From positions 1-43,299 of the forward strand of contig CAJWBE010000029.1 of the NCBI GenBank assembly GCA_913020045.1: 43,299 nt of DNA, read 5' to 3'. Shown in pieces: positions 16,774 through 25,497 of the stretch. The stretch comes from an uncultured Oleiphilus sp. GTDB lineage: Bacteria; Pseudomonadota; Gammaproteobacteria; Pseudomonadales; Oleiphilaceae. The position numbers and the translations under genes were made by a program. Numbering within the stretch: position 1 is the stretch's first letter; each line of letters begins with the position of its first letter. The notes beneath the pieces are model-generated. The model was not told the origin of the DNA. It did not search any database and saw nothing but the letters and a program-made list of their open reading frames with translations.

Positions 16774-17109
16774 TTGCTCACGCCCGCCTTAAAAATGTTA
16801 GCCGATATCGCAACAGAAACCCACGCCCGCATTCAAAAGGACTTCCCGACTATTAACCCCGTGGTAGGCGTCAGTCGAGGCATGCGCGCTAGCGGTATTC
16901 CCGCCGATGCAATGACGATTGATTGCTTACAAACACATAAACGAATCATTCTTATTCTGCATGATGATCAACCCGAACTTGTACGCTATCAATTTGCGTT
17001 TCGGGATAAAGACCCAGCCGAAGAGTTTAATGAAATAGCACTGACAACAATAACAACACAATTGCTATATGAATGGATTTCGGCGTACTTTTCGGCAAAC
17101 CATTCATAG
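16774..17109 (+). CDS. Small conserved-looking protein of unknown function
   Basis: The frame encodes 111 residues from a TTG at 16774, with AGGA about 8 nt upstream; an in-frame ATG lies seven codons later. I do not recognise the family. The sequence has a helical N-terminus (LADIATETHARIQKDFPTINPVV), a central RGMRASGIPADAMTIDCLQ, a beta-strand pair around HKRIILILHDDQPELVRYQFAF, and a helical C-terminus (LTTITTQLLYEWISAYF). It has no signal peptide or membrane segment, so it is probably cytoplasmic. It follows ntrC on the same strand and converges with mshQ, with only 9 bp between the stops. The stop codons of both genes sit in the small dyad TAGCA-AACAT-TGCTA. Confidence 0.65.
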   Translation: MLTPALKMLADIATETHARIQKDFPTINPVVGVSRGMRASGIPADAMTIDCLQTHKRIILILHDDQPELVRYQFAFRDKDPAEEFNEIALTTITTQLLYEWISAYFSANHS

Positions 17110-17118
17110 CAAACATTG

Positions 17119-20100
17119 CTACTGCTGCACTTCCCGCCAGTATATAACCCTGTCATGGCCGCGATACTGCCCAAATGTCGCACTGCTCTGAGGTGCATCC
17201 TCAACAGAGCCATCGACACTACCATCCCAGTTAAAACGCAACCAAGGCAGCGTCGTCAGATCAACTACAAACTCAATCGAGCCTGAATGGTCGTCTCCAG
17301 ACGCCGCTAATCCTGGCTCGGCAAACGTCAAATTAGCAAGCCCTCCGACAACTGGCCCATCAAAGCCTAACGCACTGGTCCCGTCGCCGACCCCAATAGA
17401 GCTGTAAGGAGAGCTCACCGACGAACCGCCAGAGTCCGTGACGGAAATACCCGCCGTAATGTCGGTACAGCTGTCATCAGTGTTTAGCACAAAATTACCC
17501 ATAGCATCCAGGTACTCGGCCTGCCCAAGCATCAATAAATCATCAGACTCTGGTCCAAATACATTCTCTGTACGCCATCGGCCATAACGATGAGAGACAC
17601 CAAGCGGCGTCCATGTCGGCAAGGAAGCTGCCGCAATCGTATCGCCATCGGTGATGGCGCTACTGGTAATAGCAAAACTACTGACAAACGGAGCGACTAC
17701 CGCATTCGTATTTTTGGTGTATTCGTAGGTATCTGCCCCATCAAACTGATAGTCCAATACGCCAGCGGCTGAGACGGATAAGGCTCCTGTGTTGACGTTG
17801 CTAGTCAAGGCTAATGGCGTCACGCCATCAACACCAAGCGTCGCATCGTCGGCGCTTGGGAACACTCGAGCAACATCCAAGGCCGCCAATTTTAAAAAGT
17901 TACTATCGGTGTAATTCTCGGTGATTCCGCCATTACCATTACGCGCGGTAATGCTGGCACTAGGGGCCGACGCAACATCATAACCTGTCGGTTGTCCGAT
18001 ATAGCTGAAGATGCCGCACGCGGGCGCTAATGCGCCGTCGCTCGCGACCACATCAAAATAACTCGGCGTAAAACGCCCAATATTACCCGAAACACTGCCC
18101 GATACAGACTCGCCAAAATAAGATGAACTAGCAGTAGTGAGTGTAAAAACACCCACCTCGCTCACTTGCTGATCTGCAATGACGCGCTCACCCGGCGTCG
18201 TCTCTGTGCCGTCAAAAATCGCCTGACTAACACTCAAACTGCCCACAGTGCCACTAGAAGGCGCGATAAGTTGATGACTCAGGCCAACGGTTCCACGATA
18301 GCTCGGTGCCAAACTATTGCCGGCATCGGCGCAGAGTGCTTGCGCCGTAATCGAAAAATCACTCCCCGCCGCACCCAACACTGAACACGCACCAAGCAAG
18401 GCTTCTGTCCCGCCTGCACAAGCACCCGAAGCACTCGTTGCAGCAACCGCCGTACTTGCCGGCGACACGATAAAGGGCGACACACTAGCCTGTAAAGAAG
18501 AGAGCTCAGCAAATGAGCCATCGTAAGGCGCGTCATCATGAAGCACATTTATACCAAGCACTTCACCCACATCTAGGTAGCCAATCGCTAAGCTGCCGAC
18601 GCCTGAGTTAAAGGTGGCAGATGCATTGTTGGCCGCAGGCTGGTTTTCACTAATTGTACTGCCGTTAATGGTCATACTTCTCGGTAAACCGGTATCTTTC
18701 ACCCCTGGTGATTCTGCAATATCAATATTAATGTCAGACCAAATTTTTAAGCCTTTAGAACCAGTGAAGCCGGTCAGCACGTTGCAACTGCCGCCACCTG
18801 AAACATCTTGCCCAATGGCCGTCAGTGTCACGCTGGTAGAACCGCCACAAGAAAAGTCCGCCGGCGCTGATGCGACAAAACCACTGGTTCTGAAATCGGT
18901 GCCGGAAGACGCCGCTGAGCTAACACTTGCCACGGTATCACTCGCCGTGACACTTACGTCACTGTTCTCATTTTGATGGAACAGATACACGGTGCGATCA
19001 CCGCTTTCGCTGCCATCAAAGGTATAGGATGTGATCTCACTACCGCCGGTGCTCGCTAAATAGAACTGGCTTAGGCTGTTCTCATCAGAACTAAGGTCAA
19101 CGCTACCGGTATAGTCCGTCTTCACGGTCCCGTCAGCACACAAGGCTTCGATCTGAACCGTTGCTCGTGTTTGCGGGCACGCTAAGCCCCGTGCCTGCTG
19201 GGTGACACCGAAGCGATCCAAATCACAAGAAGCGATACAAGGGTGACTTTCCGCACTCGCAATCCCTATCTCAGCCTCGCTCAGCACCTCTGTGTACAAG
19301 CGAATTTCATCAAAACGTCCATACGCCGATGCGCCGGGTGCGATATTGTAGGAAGACGAGTTATCCCCGATATAGATTTCTCCCAAATCGCCCAATACCC
19401 CATTGGTACTAAACGTCTGGCTGCCAACAGATGCTCCATCGACAAAAATTTCAACCACATCATTAGGAAAGTCCCACGTAACAGCGACATGAGTCCAAGT
19501 GGCTGCCAGTATATTCTGCACACTGGAGTCGAATGTAAAATCGCCATCATTGCTGTCTTCTAAAGAAAACCTCAAGCTACCGTTGTTGCGCTTAGAAACG
19601 AAAAAATATTTGTCATTGGCATTATTAAAAACTCTTGTACTCGCATCTATTAGCGTTCTGTCACCACTTCCTACCCAGTCGCTTTCAGAGCGAAACCAGA
19701 ACATGATAGAGCCTTCGTTGCCCAGCGCCGTGTTAATGTCTTGCTGGGTATTGATCGCATCGATCTGAGCAACCGTGCCATTATCTGGAATATCTGCACC
19801 GCGACAAACATAACCATCGGCGTTGTAGGCAACTAAGCTACTGCCCAAACTAACAGCGGCATTACCATTGCCGGTGTAATCCTCTATGACCACACCGGGG
19901 CCAGACCATGCTGCTTGTTCAAAAGCATAATGAGCGAAAGGAAGTGTCCCACCGCAAGGCCTAGTTTCATTAAAAAGCGTTGTTACATCTGCACTAGATA
20001 TGACCGATGAGAATATTTTCAATTCATCAAGCGTGCCCTGAAAGTACTCTTCTGACCCGCCGGTATCTTCAATACGTCCGATACTGCTAAACAGGTTACC

Positions 20101-21996
20101 AATGGTTCCGCCCGGGAGCGTGCCACTATTGTTGAGTACATCATCAATATATATTTCATAGGTCCCTGCCACCGCATCGCGCGTCAACACGATATGATGA
20201 AAAACATCATCGTTGATTGCGATGGTCGACTTCGTCGAAAAATCGTTGGCTACCGATAGTCCAATGCGTCCTGAGCCGTCGAGCCAACCCCAAAAAATAT
20301 CATCACTACCACCCGCCTCTTCGACGCCCGCAATACCCGGTGCACGCCACCCGGTATCATCCCCTGTTTGCGAGGTTTTTATCCAAAAACTTAAAGAGGC
20401 CGTTCCACGCAGTGCATCTAGAGTGCCTGCACCCATTTCAATAAAGTCGTCCGCGCCATCAAATTCGCCCGCACGACAGAGGTGCCCGGCACTAATCGTG
20501 TCTGCGCCACCACTCGCAACGCCGTCATTGCCGTTACCGGTGCTGTCTTGCACTTCGTCAATTGCGCCACTCCAAACGTTTTCATCCATACGAAGCTCAA
20601 TATCAGGACTCAGCGCGGGGACAATCGTGGGGCAAGTATGCAAGTTAGTGTTAGGAATATTCTCCCAAGCACCGCCGTCTCTGCGCCACTCGATCTGAGC
20701 CACCGCCTGACCGGTGTTCTCGTAGTGCTCAGCTTGAACGGTATAAGCCTGACCACTAGTCAGCGCTTGCGCAGCGGAAATACTCGAATAGCTGGGCCCA
20801 TGCAGGGTCCAAAAGTCAACAATTTGAGTCCCATCTAAATCAAGGCGCATGCCGTCGTCAGAATAAAGTCGGAACTCATAGCTACCCGTTACAGTAGGGA
20901 CGACTGATCCCGTCCAACGAATACTAAAGCGCTCATTATTACCTGAAACAGAAGGAAAAATCGTGGGAGTTCCGCTACCCCAATTAAAATTGACTTGGCT
21001 GTCTAAGCGCAGAAATTCATCGCCAGAAAACAAGCCTGTCGTATAGTTAACTTTCGCGCCGCCAGCACCACTGCGTTGATCAAAGTAACGCCCCAACAGC
21101 CCCGAGTAATCAATAGTTTGATCGACGCCATCTATGCTAAGTGTGGTTGAGGTGCCCGCGACTAAACCTGTCACAGATAGCACAATCACCGTGTCGCTTT
21201 GCGCTGCGGCGGCAGTCACTGTACCCACATTAAGTGTATATAAACTGGTGTCCAACGCCTCCGCGCCGACCGCGGAATCATATTCAACAATCAGAACGTT
21301 ATCGGAGCCACACGCACCGCCTACACTCGTCACAGACGGAAGCGTATTTTCGGTGTAATCAATCACCAGCAAAGGCGCATTGGCGCTTTCACCGTCATGG
21401 GATTCCGCTGTTCTTTGACAGGTAGAGCTATTGCAGCCTGTACCGGGGGCAATCAACAACGCCATGTTGTTATTCGCGACCCAGCCGGGGCGGTCAACTA
21501 ACTCTTGAATAATATCGGATAGATTAGGCGTCTGGTGCTTTTGACTAACGGTATTCCAAGCGCCTGGTGACCAAGTCTCTGTCTCTGTGGTCGGCGTTCT
21601 CGTACTCAAATTCCCATCGTTGTTTCCAATGTTTCCAGCGGAATCTTCATCCTCTGCATAAATAATCAGATTCGTTGTGCCAGAATCCGTTTCATCCGTT
21701 TCAAATTCGATATACGCGGAGTTGATCACCGCTCCCTGCGGGACGTCCACTGACCTGAACAACATACCGACAATCTGTAACCCTCCCGCAAAGTCGTCAA
21801 ACCCAAGTTCTAAGTCAGAGCTGTCACGGTACATATCGCCATCTGAAATCAACTCTTCTGCATCTCGATTGTCGTTATCGACTCGGATTTGCACCGTGAC
21901 GGCATTGGCATAACTCGCTAAGCTTGCGAGCAGCAGAAGCAATATAGAAGAGGCCACAGATCTGGCAGACAGCCCATTAAAACTAAGGTTCATCAT
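17119..21996 (-). CDS. mshQ: MSHA biogenesis protein MshQ: large multidomain surface protein
   Basis: This is the last gene of the MSHA locus and encodes 1625 residues. A signal peptide covers about 1-32 (SSILLLLLASLASYANA). A secreted beta domain follows to about 212. A PA14-like domain (about 298-445, LLGRYFDQRSGAG, GSYEFRLYSDDGMRLDLDG) comes next, then two LamG/concanavalin-type domains (about 463-665 and 670-900; GTASLSFWIKTSQ, HHIVLTRDAVAGTYEIYIDD; SIMFWFRSESDW, THVAVTWDFPNDVVEIFVDG). The C-terminal 700 residues match the MshQ/DUF6701 type, ending YRGHDRVIYWREVQQ. PA14 and LamG folds usually bind carbohydrates, so a glycan-binding adhesin displayed with the minor pilins is a fair inference. 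Domain limits are estimates. Many paired Cys residues suggest disulfides. Confidence 0.9.
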   Translation of the reverse strand: MMNLSFNGLSARSVASSILLLLLASLASYANAVTVQIRVDNDNRDAEELISDGDMYRDSSDLELGFDDFAGGLQIVGMLFRSVDVPQGAVINSAYIEFETDETDSGTTNLIIYAEDEDSAGNIGNNDGNLSTRTPTTETETWSPGAWNTVSQKHQTPNLSDIIQELVDRPGWVANNNMALLIAPGTGCNSSTCQRTAESHDGESANAPLLVIDYTENTLPSVTSVGGACGSDNVLIVEYDSAVGAEALDTSLYTLNVGTVTAAAAQSDTVIVLSVTGLVAGTSTTLSIDGVDQTIDYSGLLGRYFDQRSGAGGAKVNYTTGLFSGDEFLRLDSQVNFNWGSGTPTIFPSVSGNNERFSIRWTGSVVPTVTGSYEFRLYSDDGMRLDLDGTQIVDFWTLHGPSYSSISAAQALTSGQAYTVQAEHYENTGQAVAQIEWRRDGGAWENIPNTNLHTCPTIVPALSPDIELRMDENVWSGAIDEVQDSTGNGNDGVASGGADTISAGHLCRAGEFDGADDFIEMGAGTLDALRGTASLSFWIKTSQTGDDTGWRAPGIAGVEEAGGSDDIFWGWLDGSGRIGLSVANDFSTKSTIAINDDVFHHIVLTRDAVAGTYEIYIDDVLNNSGTLPGGTIGNLFSSIGRIEDTGGSEEYFQGTLDELKIFSSVISSADVTTLFNETRPCGGTLPFAHYAFEQAAWSGPGVVIEDYTGNGNAAVSLGSSLVAYNADGYVCRGADIPDNGTVAQIDAINTQQDINTALGNEGSIMFWFRSESDWVGSGDRTLIDASTRVFNNANDKYFFVSKRNNGSLRFSLEDSNDGDFTFDSSVQNILAATWTHVAVTWDFPNDVVEIFVDGASVGSQTFSTNGVLGDLGEIYIGDNSSSYNIAPGASAYGRFDEIRLYTEVLSEAEIGIASAESHPCIASCDLDRFGVTQQARGLACPQTRATVQIEALCADGTVKTDYTGSVDLSSDENSLSQFYLASTGGSEITSYTFDGSESGDRTVYLFHQNENSDVSVTASDTVASVSSAASSGTDFRTSGFVASAPADFSCGGSTSVTLTAIGQDVSGGGSCNVLTGFTGSKGLKIWSDINIDIAESPGVKDTGLPRSMTINGSTISENQPAANNASATFNSGVGSLAIGYLDVGEVLGINVLHDDAPYDGSFAELSSLQASVSPFIVSPASTAVAATSASGACAGGTEALLGACSVLGAAGSDFSITAQALCADAGNSLAPSYRGTVGLSHQLIAPSSGTVGSLSVSQAIFDGTETTPGERVIADQQVSEVGVFTLTTASSSYFGESVSGSVSGNIGRFTPSYFDVVASDGALAPACGIFSYIGQPTGYDVASAPSASITARNGNGGITENYTDSNFLKLAALDVARVFPSADDATLGVDGVTPLALTSNVNTGALSVSAAGVLDYQFDGADTYEYTKNTNAVVAPFVSSFAITSSAITDGDTIAAASLPTWTPLGVSHRYGRWRTENVFGPESDDLLMLGQAEYLDAMGNFVLNTDDSCTDITAGISVTDSGGSSVSSPYSSIGVGDGTSALGFDGPVVGGLANLTFAEPGLAASGDDHSGSIEFVVDLTTLPWLRFNWDGSVDGSVEDAPQSSATFGQYRGHDRVIYWREVQQ

Positions 21997-22402
21997 GAGC
22001 TCTCACCTCAACCGATCGTGTTGCCTCGCCAAAGCCACCACCACAACTCGCGGTGCTCGAAATCGTAAAATAATTGACCCCGCTAACCGTCACTTGGTTA
22101 CAGCCCAAATCTGCCACACAGTCTTGCAAGCCATCTCCCGCCGACGAAAAGTCGATGTCTGCAATCGAGTTGTTGCATGCCACCCCGCCAACAAATATCC
22201 GGTTAAGCGCCACTTGCGCCCCGCTTTCAGCTGCATAAAACGCTTTTTGCGACTGAAAACTTTGCGCAAATGCTTGGCTAGAACTCTGATTCAATTCCGC
22301 CATCGCGACCACAATGAGTGCCAACACGGTAATAATGAAAATGGTCGCAGGCAAACCGATCCCGCGCTGAGCATTCTTATTAGGAATCTGATTAGGGCAC
22401 AT
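21983..22402 (-). CDS. mshP: MSHA minor pilin-like protein MshP
   Basis: MshP is an inner-membrane-anchored pilin-like protein. From the ATG at 22402 it has 139 residues; AGGAGG lies 12 nt upstream, and a TTG at 22426 would extend it. The prepilin-like N-terminus MCPNQIPNKNAQRG-IGLPATIFIITVLALIVV has the cleavage Gly but no Glu at +5, as in PilX and GspK-type tip pilins. AFYAAESGAQVALNR is typical of PilX/MshP proteins. Four to six Cys residues in the head may form disulfides. It overlaps the end of mshO by 11 bp and the start of mshQ by 14 bp, so the three are coupled. Confidence 0.9.
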   Translation of the reverse strand: MCPNQIPNKNAQRGIGLPATIFIITVLALIVVAMAELNQSSSQAFAQSFQSQKAFYAAESGAQVALNRIFVGGVACNNSIADIDFSSAGDGLQDCVADLGCNQVTVSGVNYFTISSTASCGGGFGEATRSVEVRAHDEP

Positions 22403-23192
22403 TTCTGACTTGTACCTCCTGAGCAATCGACTGCGTTAGGCCTGCCGACTCACTCACATCAAATTGTATGGTAATCACACCTCCACGGCTGAGTGTGCCG
22501 GGAGTATAAGTAAACGCGCCGTTACTTACATTGTGTGCGACAACCGCCCCTGTTAACCCTGACGGATCGGGGATAGAAGCTTGAAACCCTTGACCTTGAT
22601 AAACATTTAGAAAGTTACCCTCGAAACAGAACATTTCGGGATTGCGCACAACAAACAACCGGCGCGTTGGCGAGTCGCTCAAAAATTGATGTGCTGAATT
22701 CAAGGTTAGTAGCAACGAACCGGTCGTTGTGCCCGCCGCGAGCGAATCAATCGTGCCACTCACCATTCCTGGATCTGCAAGACCATAAAGTCCGGTTAAG
22801 GTATTGGGGTAAACCACAACACGGTCCCGCGCGCTGTTGATGCTTGCATTGTTATAGGATGAAAAAGGAACCACTTCAAAGGCGCTAGCCGCCGTGAGCG
22901 TGGGGACAGACAGGTAGTCAGTACCCGCTACTGTCGGGATGTATTCGATACACGTACCAGAACCACTACCATCATTGATACGGAAGCTATTAGGTAACGC
23001 GTCGCGAAAAGCCCGACTTAATTTTTCAGACACAATCCAAGCAATCGATGCCACTTGCTGACGCTCAGCCGTATCCGCAAATCCTTGTACCGAGCGCCCC
23101 ATAAAATTCGTAATACCCACACCCAAAATACCGATAATGACAATCACAACGATAATTTCTATCAGCGTAAAACCTTTCGATGGGCGGCGCAT
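22392..23192 (-). CDS. mshO: MSHA minor pilin MshO
   Basis: The 266-residue prepilin has the short basic leader MRRPSKG, then FTLIEIIVVIVIIGILGVGITNF, with cleavage after Gly7 and Glu at +5. Such proteins are processed by the prepilin peptidase and join the pilus as low-copy subunits. The globular head contains SIAWIVSEKLSRAFRDALPNSFR, a typical minor-pilin helix of the PilW/GspJ type. Its ATG overlaps the mshD stop by one base (TAATG). Confidence rests on the leader together with its place between mshD and mshP. Confidence 0.92.
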   Translation of the reverse strand: MRRPSKGFTLIEIIVVIVIIGILGVGITNFMGRSVQGFADTAERQQVASIAWIVSEKLSRAFRDALPNSFRINDGSGSGTCIEYIPTVAGTDYLSVPTLTAASAFEVVPFSSYNNASINSARDRVVVYPNTLTGLYGLADPGMVSGTIDSLAAGTTTGSLLLTLNSAHQFLSDSPTRRLFVVRNPEMFCFEGNFLNVYQGQGFQASIPDPSGLTGAVVAHNVSNGAFTYTPGTLSRGGVITIQFDVSESAGLTQSIAQEVQVRNVP

Positions 23193-23752
23193 TAATAGTT
23201 ACCTTTATAAGCTGCAAAAGACACTGGATTTTGCCCGGGCGAGGTAATCACTACTAATATTTTTTTTGCTTGGCTATTGCCACTCGCTGAAACATTACTG
23301 CCGTCGCAACTCACCGTAACAGTAACCGAGTATTGCGCATATGACGCATCAATCGCTCCAATCAAACTAACAGGGGGCGCATCGACGAGACCATTGTAGT
23401 CGTCAACATCGTTATAATTAACGCGGCTTTCTGAACCGTCTGGACCTAGGCTAGCGCAACTAGGGCTGGCCACTGGCGGCACGCCTCCAAGGGGAGTGGC
23501 GTGATCGTAAGACTTAGCCAAAATTTCATCTAAATAGAACTGAGCTAGTTTTAACGATTTATTGCGCCAAAGTGGATCGGCACTTTGAGAGATCGAAACA
23601 CTAAATGAATTTAAAACAGCAACCATTGCGATCGATATAATCACAATCGAAATCACCAGTTCGACCAATGTAACGCCTGCTTGTTTTGGTCGATAGAGTC
23701 GATGTACTCCGGCAGAACCGATGTACTTTTCTTGCTCAAGAGTAGGCTTCAT
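23192..23752 (-). CDS. mshD: MSHA minor pilin MshD
   Basis: The start is the ATG at 23752, which overlaps the mshC stop as ATGA; a GTG at 23758 is less likely. The 186-residue product has a longer prepilin leader than its neighbours, MKPTLEQEKYIGSAGVHRLY-RPKQAG, followed by VTLVELVISIVIISIAMVAVLNSF with Glu at +5. It resembles PilV/GspI-type minor pilins. The head has SLKLAQFYLDEILAKSYDHATPLGG, which is typical of MshD. It is coupled to mshC before it and mshO after it. Confidence 0.92.
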   Translation of the reverse strand: MKPTLEQEKYIGSAGVHRLYRPKQAGVTLVELVISIVIISIAMVAVLNSFSVSISQSADPLWRNKSLKLAQFYLDEILAKSYDHATPLGGVPPVASPSCASLGPDGSESRVNYNDVDDYNGLVDAPPVSLIGAIDASYAQYSVTVTVSCDGSNVSASGNSQAKKILVVITSPGQNPVSFAAYKGNY

Positions 23753-24261
23753 GGGCACACCACTGAGCTTTCATAAACATAACCCTGCGGCGAAAAACAG
23801 ACTCTAAAATTATTCTGCCCCGTGAAACGCACCGTATGACTAGCGGCGTCACTTAAGCTCGCGGTGTTGGTCCAGGTAAAGGTTTGGCTGTCTCCAGACG
23901 AGAAATTAACACTATCCACTTGCATGCCGTTGCCACTCGACTCAACAATAACTGGGTCTGGGTTCGTGACACCAGTCTTCTGAATCGCAAACACCCAATC
24001 GTCATCGCTATTCACAGACACGGTTAAGCTCACCGGATTGGCAATGCCGCTTGACCCAAGAGCCACTTGTTGGGCGAGTAAGGATTGAGAAATCAGCACG
24101 TCTTTGGCGACATATCCCGCGTAGACAGACTGCGAGGTAAATAGGCTAATTCCGCTGTAGCTTAGAAGGGAAATGACCACCAGCACCATCACAAGCTCGA
24201 TAAGCGTGAAACCTTGCTGGGCGTTTGTGTTTTTATGAGTCATATCAACACGCGTATTCAT
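23749..24261 (-). CDS. mshC: MSHA minor pilin MshC
   Basis: The 170-residue prepilin has the leader MNTRVDMTHKNTNAQQG and then FTLIELVMVLVVISLLSYSGISLF, with Glu at +5. It is GspH-like in character, with a beta-rich head (DDWVFAIQKTGVTNPDPVIV) ending in two Cys (FRVCFSPQG, SSVVCP). Start choice is open between ATG 24261 and ATG 24243; neither has a strong ribosome-binding site. A terminator separates it from mshA, so mshC and the genes after it should be made at lower levels than the major pilin. Confidence 0.92.
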   Translation of the reverse strand: MNTRVDMTHKNTNAQQGFTLIELVMVLVVISLLSYSGISLFTSQSVYAGYVAKDVLISQSLLAQQVALGSSGIANPVSLTVSVNSDDDWVFAIQKTGVTNPDPVIVESSGNGMQVDSVNFSSGDSQTFTWTNTASLSDAASHTVRFTGQNNFRVCFSPQGYVYESSVVCP

Positions 24262-24279
24262 ATATCAGCACTAGACGAA

Positions 24280-24304
24280 AAAAAGCGCCCTGAGGCGCTT
24301 TTTC
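24280..24304 (-). terminator. Terminator or attenuator between mshA and mshC
   Basis: GCGCC (24285-24289) and GGCGC (24294-24298) pair around CTGA, with A/T arms extending the stem. A run of seven T follows on the minus strand. It lies about 15-35 nt after the mshA stop. It would let the major pilin be made in excess, with readthrough into mshC. Confidence 0.85.
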
Positions 24305-24317
24305 ACAACACTAGATT

Positions 24318-24785
24318 CTAACAATCGCTTATATCAACAGCTATCACTGGCGCTACGCCAGCACCGGTTGACTCCGTATAAGAGACCTGACAGTTCGCTG
24401 CAGTGGTCGCACCGATTGCCTGAACGATTGCTGCAGTAGTCGAAGAACCAGTAATGGTAAAATCTGTGCCACTAATTTGAGCGGCAGTCAGAATGTCCTG
24501 CGTGCCTTCTGTCGTATCGTTAACATCAGGGTATCCGTTGATTAGGTTGATCGTCTGACCTTCCAATGTAACTGACCCAGTTCCTCCAGTCTGATTACTT
24601 ACCAACGCATCTGCATAAGAAATAGCGGAGGCAGATTTAATCGCACCCGCCGCTGCCTGAATCGCCGCTTCACGCGCATCCGTTCCAAGATCTGCAAATC
24701 GCGGCAAAGCAAATGCTGAAAGAATACCCAGAATCACGATAACCATGACCAATTCAATTAAAGTAAAACCCGCTTGACGCTTCAT
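24318..24785 (-). CDS. mshA: MSHA major pilin MshA
   Basis: MshA is the main structural subunit of the mannose-sensitive haemagglutinin type IV pilus. The 155-residue prepilin has a six-residue leader, MKRQAG, then FTLIELVMVIVILGILSAFALPRFADLG, with Glu at +5, as in known MshA proteins. The conserved DAREAAIQAAAGAIKSA segment continues the N-terminal helix. Two Cys near the C-terminus (AANCQVSY and DISDC) form the expected disulfide loop. A GGAGA ribosome-binding site lies 8 nt before the ATG. It has its own candidate promoter upstream and a terminator downstream, which fits high expression inside the larger locus. Confidence 0.95.
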   Translation of the reverse strand: MKRQAGFTLIELVMVIVILGILSAFALPRFADLGTDAREAAIQAAAGAIKSASAISYADALVSNQTGGTGSVTLEGQTINLINGYPDVNDTTEGTQDILTAAQISGTDFTITGSSTTAAIVQAIGATTAANCQVSYTESTGAGVAPVIAVDISDC

Positions 24786-24835
24786 CTAAAACTCTCCAAA
24801 ACCTAAAATATAAAATGGTGCGCTACTGATACAAC

Positions 24836-24864
24836 ATTAACAGCACATTCGAACTTTGTAACAA
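24836..24864 (-). promoter_or_regulatory. Candidate promoter of mshA
   Basis: On the minus strand TTGTTA (24864-24859) and GTTAAT (24841-24836) are spaced by 17 bp, each with four consensus matches. The predicted leader is about 45 nt. The 170-bp gap before mshA, unusual within this tightly packed locus, supports a separate promoter. Confidence 0.5.
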
Positions 24865-24955
24865 GTTACTTTAACTATAGCGACTAAATGAGTGTTAGCT
24901 ATGTTGATTTTGTTCGATTTTTGTATCTGGCGAAGCCTAATGGATACACTCCGTG

Positions 24956-25483
24956 TTACTGAACAAACTCTAGGCTCAGTGACTCAAGTTTCGCTCCGTT
25001 CATCAGCACCTTGACCTGGTACTTTAGCCACGGCTGCGAGGCAGAAATCTTAAAACTACCGCCTTCTTGCAACTGCCCTGTCGAATCAACGTCAAAGCCT
25101 TCTTCGGTATTCGGCAAATACGCTATGACCCTTTGCTTGGGGTCATAAACCCAATGACCCGTTTCTTCCAGCGCACTGCTTAGCTCCGCCTCACCAAAAT
25201 AATAAGCGGGCAAGTCCACCGGCCACCCTTTAATCCATCGCATGGGGTTAGTCCCTGCAAGCTGCCGCGGGTCGCCCTCAAAACCTCTGGTCCGAATCTC
25301 TAGCTGCTTAAGAAGCAAAGCAGAACGCAGCTCTGCTAAGCGCAGTTCGAAATGCGTTCTTTCTAGGTTGTCCATCTCGCGGCTAACACGTTCAACGAGC
25401 ATATTGATCAGCACAGCAATGATAATCAGTGTCACGCTGATTGTTATATAGCGGCCTTTGAAGGCTCGGGCTGATACAACCAT
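24956..25483 (-). CDS. mshF: MSHA biogenesis protein MshF
   Basis: MshF is a poorly characterised inner-membrane component of the MSHA locus. From the ATG at 25483, preceded by AAGGGTAGG, the product has 175 residues; an upstream TTG at 25531 overlaps mshG. It has one membrane segment at about residues 11-28 (YITISVTLIIIAVLINMLVE), a helical stretch (DNLERTHFELRLAELRSALLLKQLEIRT) and a C-terminal mixed domain with NPMRWIKGWPVDLPAYYFG and TGHWVYDPKQRVIAYLPN, a pattern I associate with MshF. Assignment rests largely on position between mshG and mshA. In Vibrio, mshB follows mshF; here mshA follows directly. Confidence 0.8.
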   Translation of the reverse strand: MVVSARAFKGRYITISVTLIIIAVLINMLVERVSREMDNLERTHFELRLAELRSALLLKQLEIRTRGFEGDPRQLAGTNPMRWIKGWPVDLPAYYFGEAELSSALEETGHWVYDPKQRVIAYLPNTEEGFDVDSTGQLQEGGSFKISASQPWLKYQVKVLMNGAKLESLSLEFVQ

Positions 25484-25497
25484 AATATTGCCTACCC

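Noticed and set aside
16590-16856. 88-codon open frame overlapping the small gene at 16774
   Set aside because: Odd composition (many Ser, Arg, Pro, Cys), a conflicting frame and no family match; the 16774 frame is far more protein-like.
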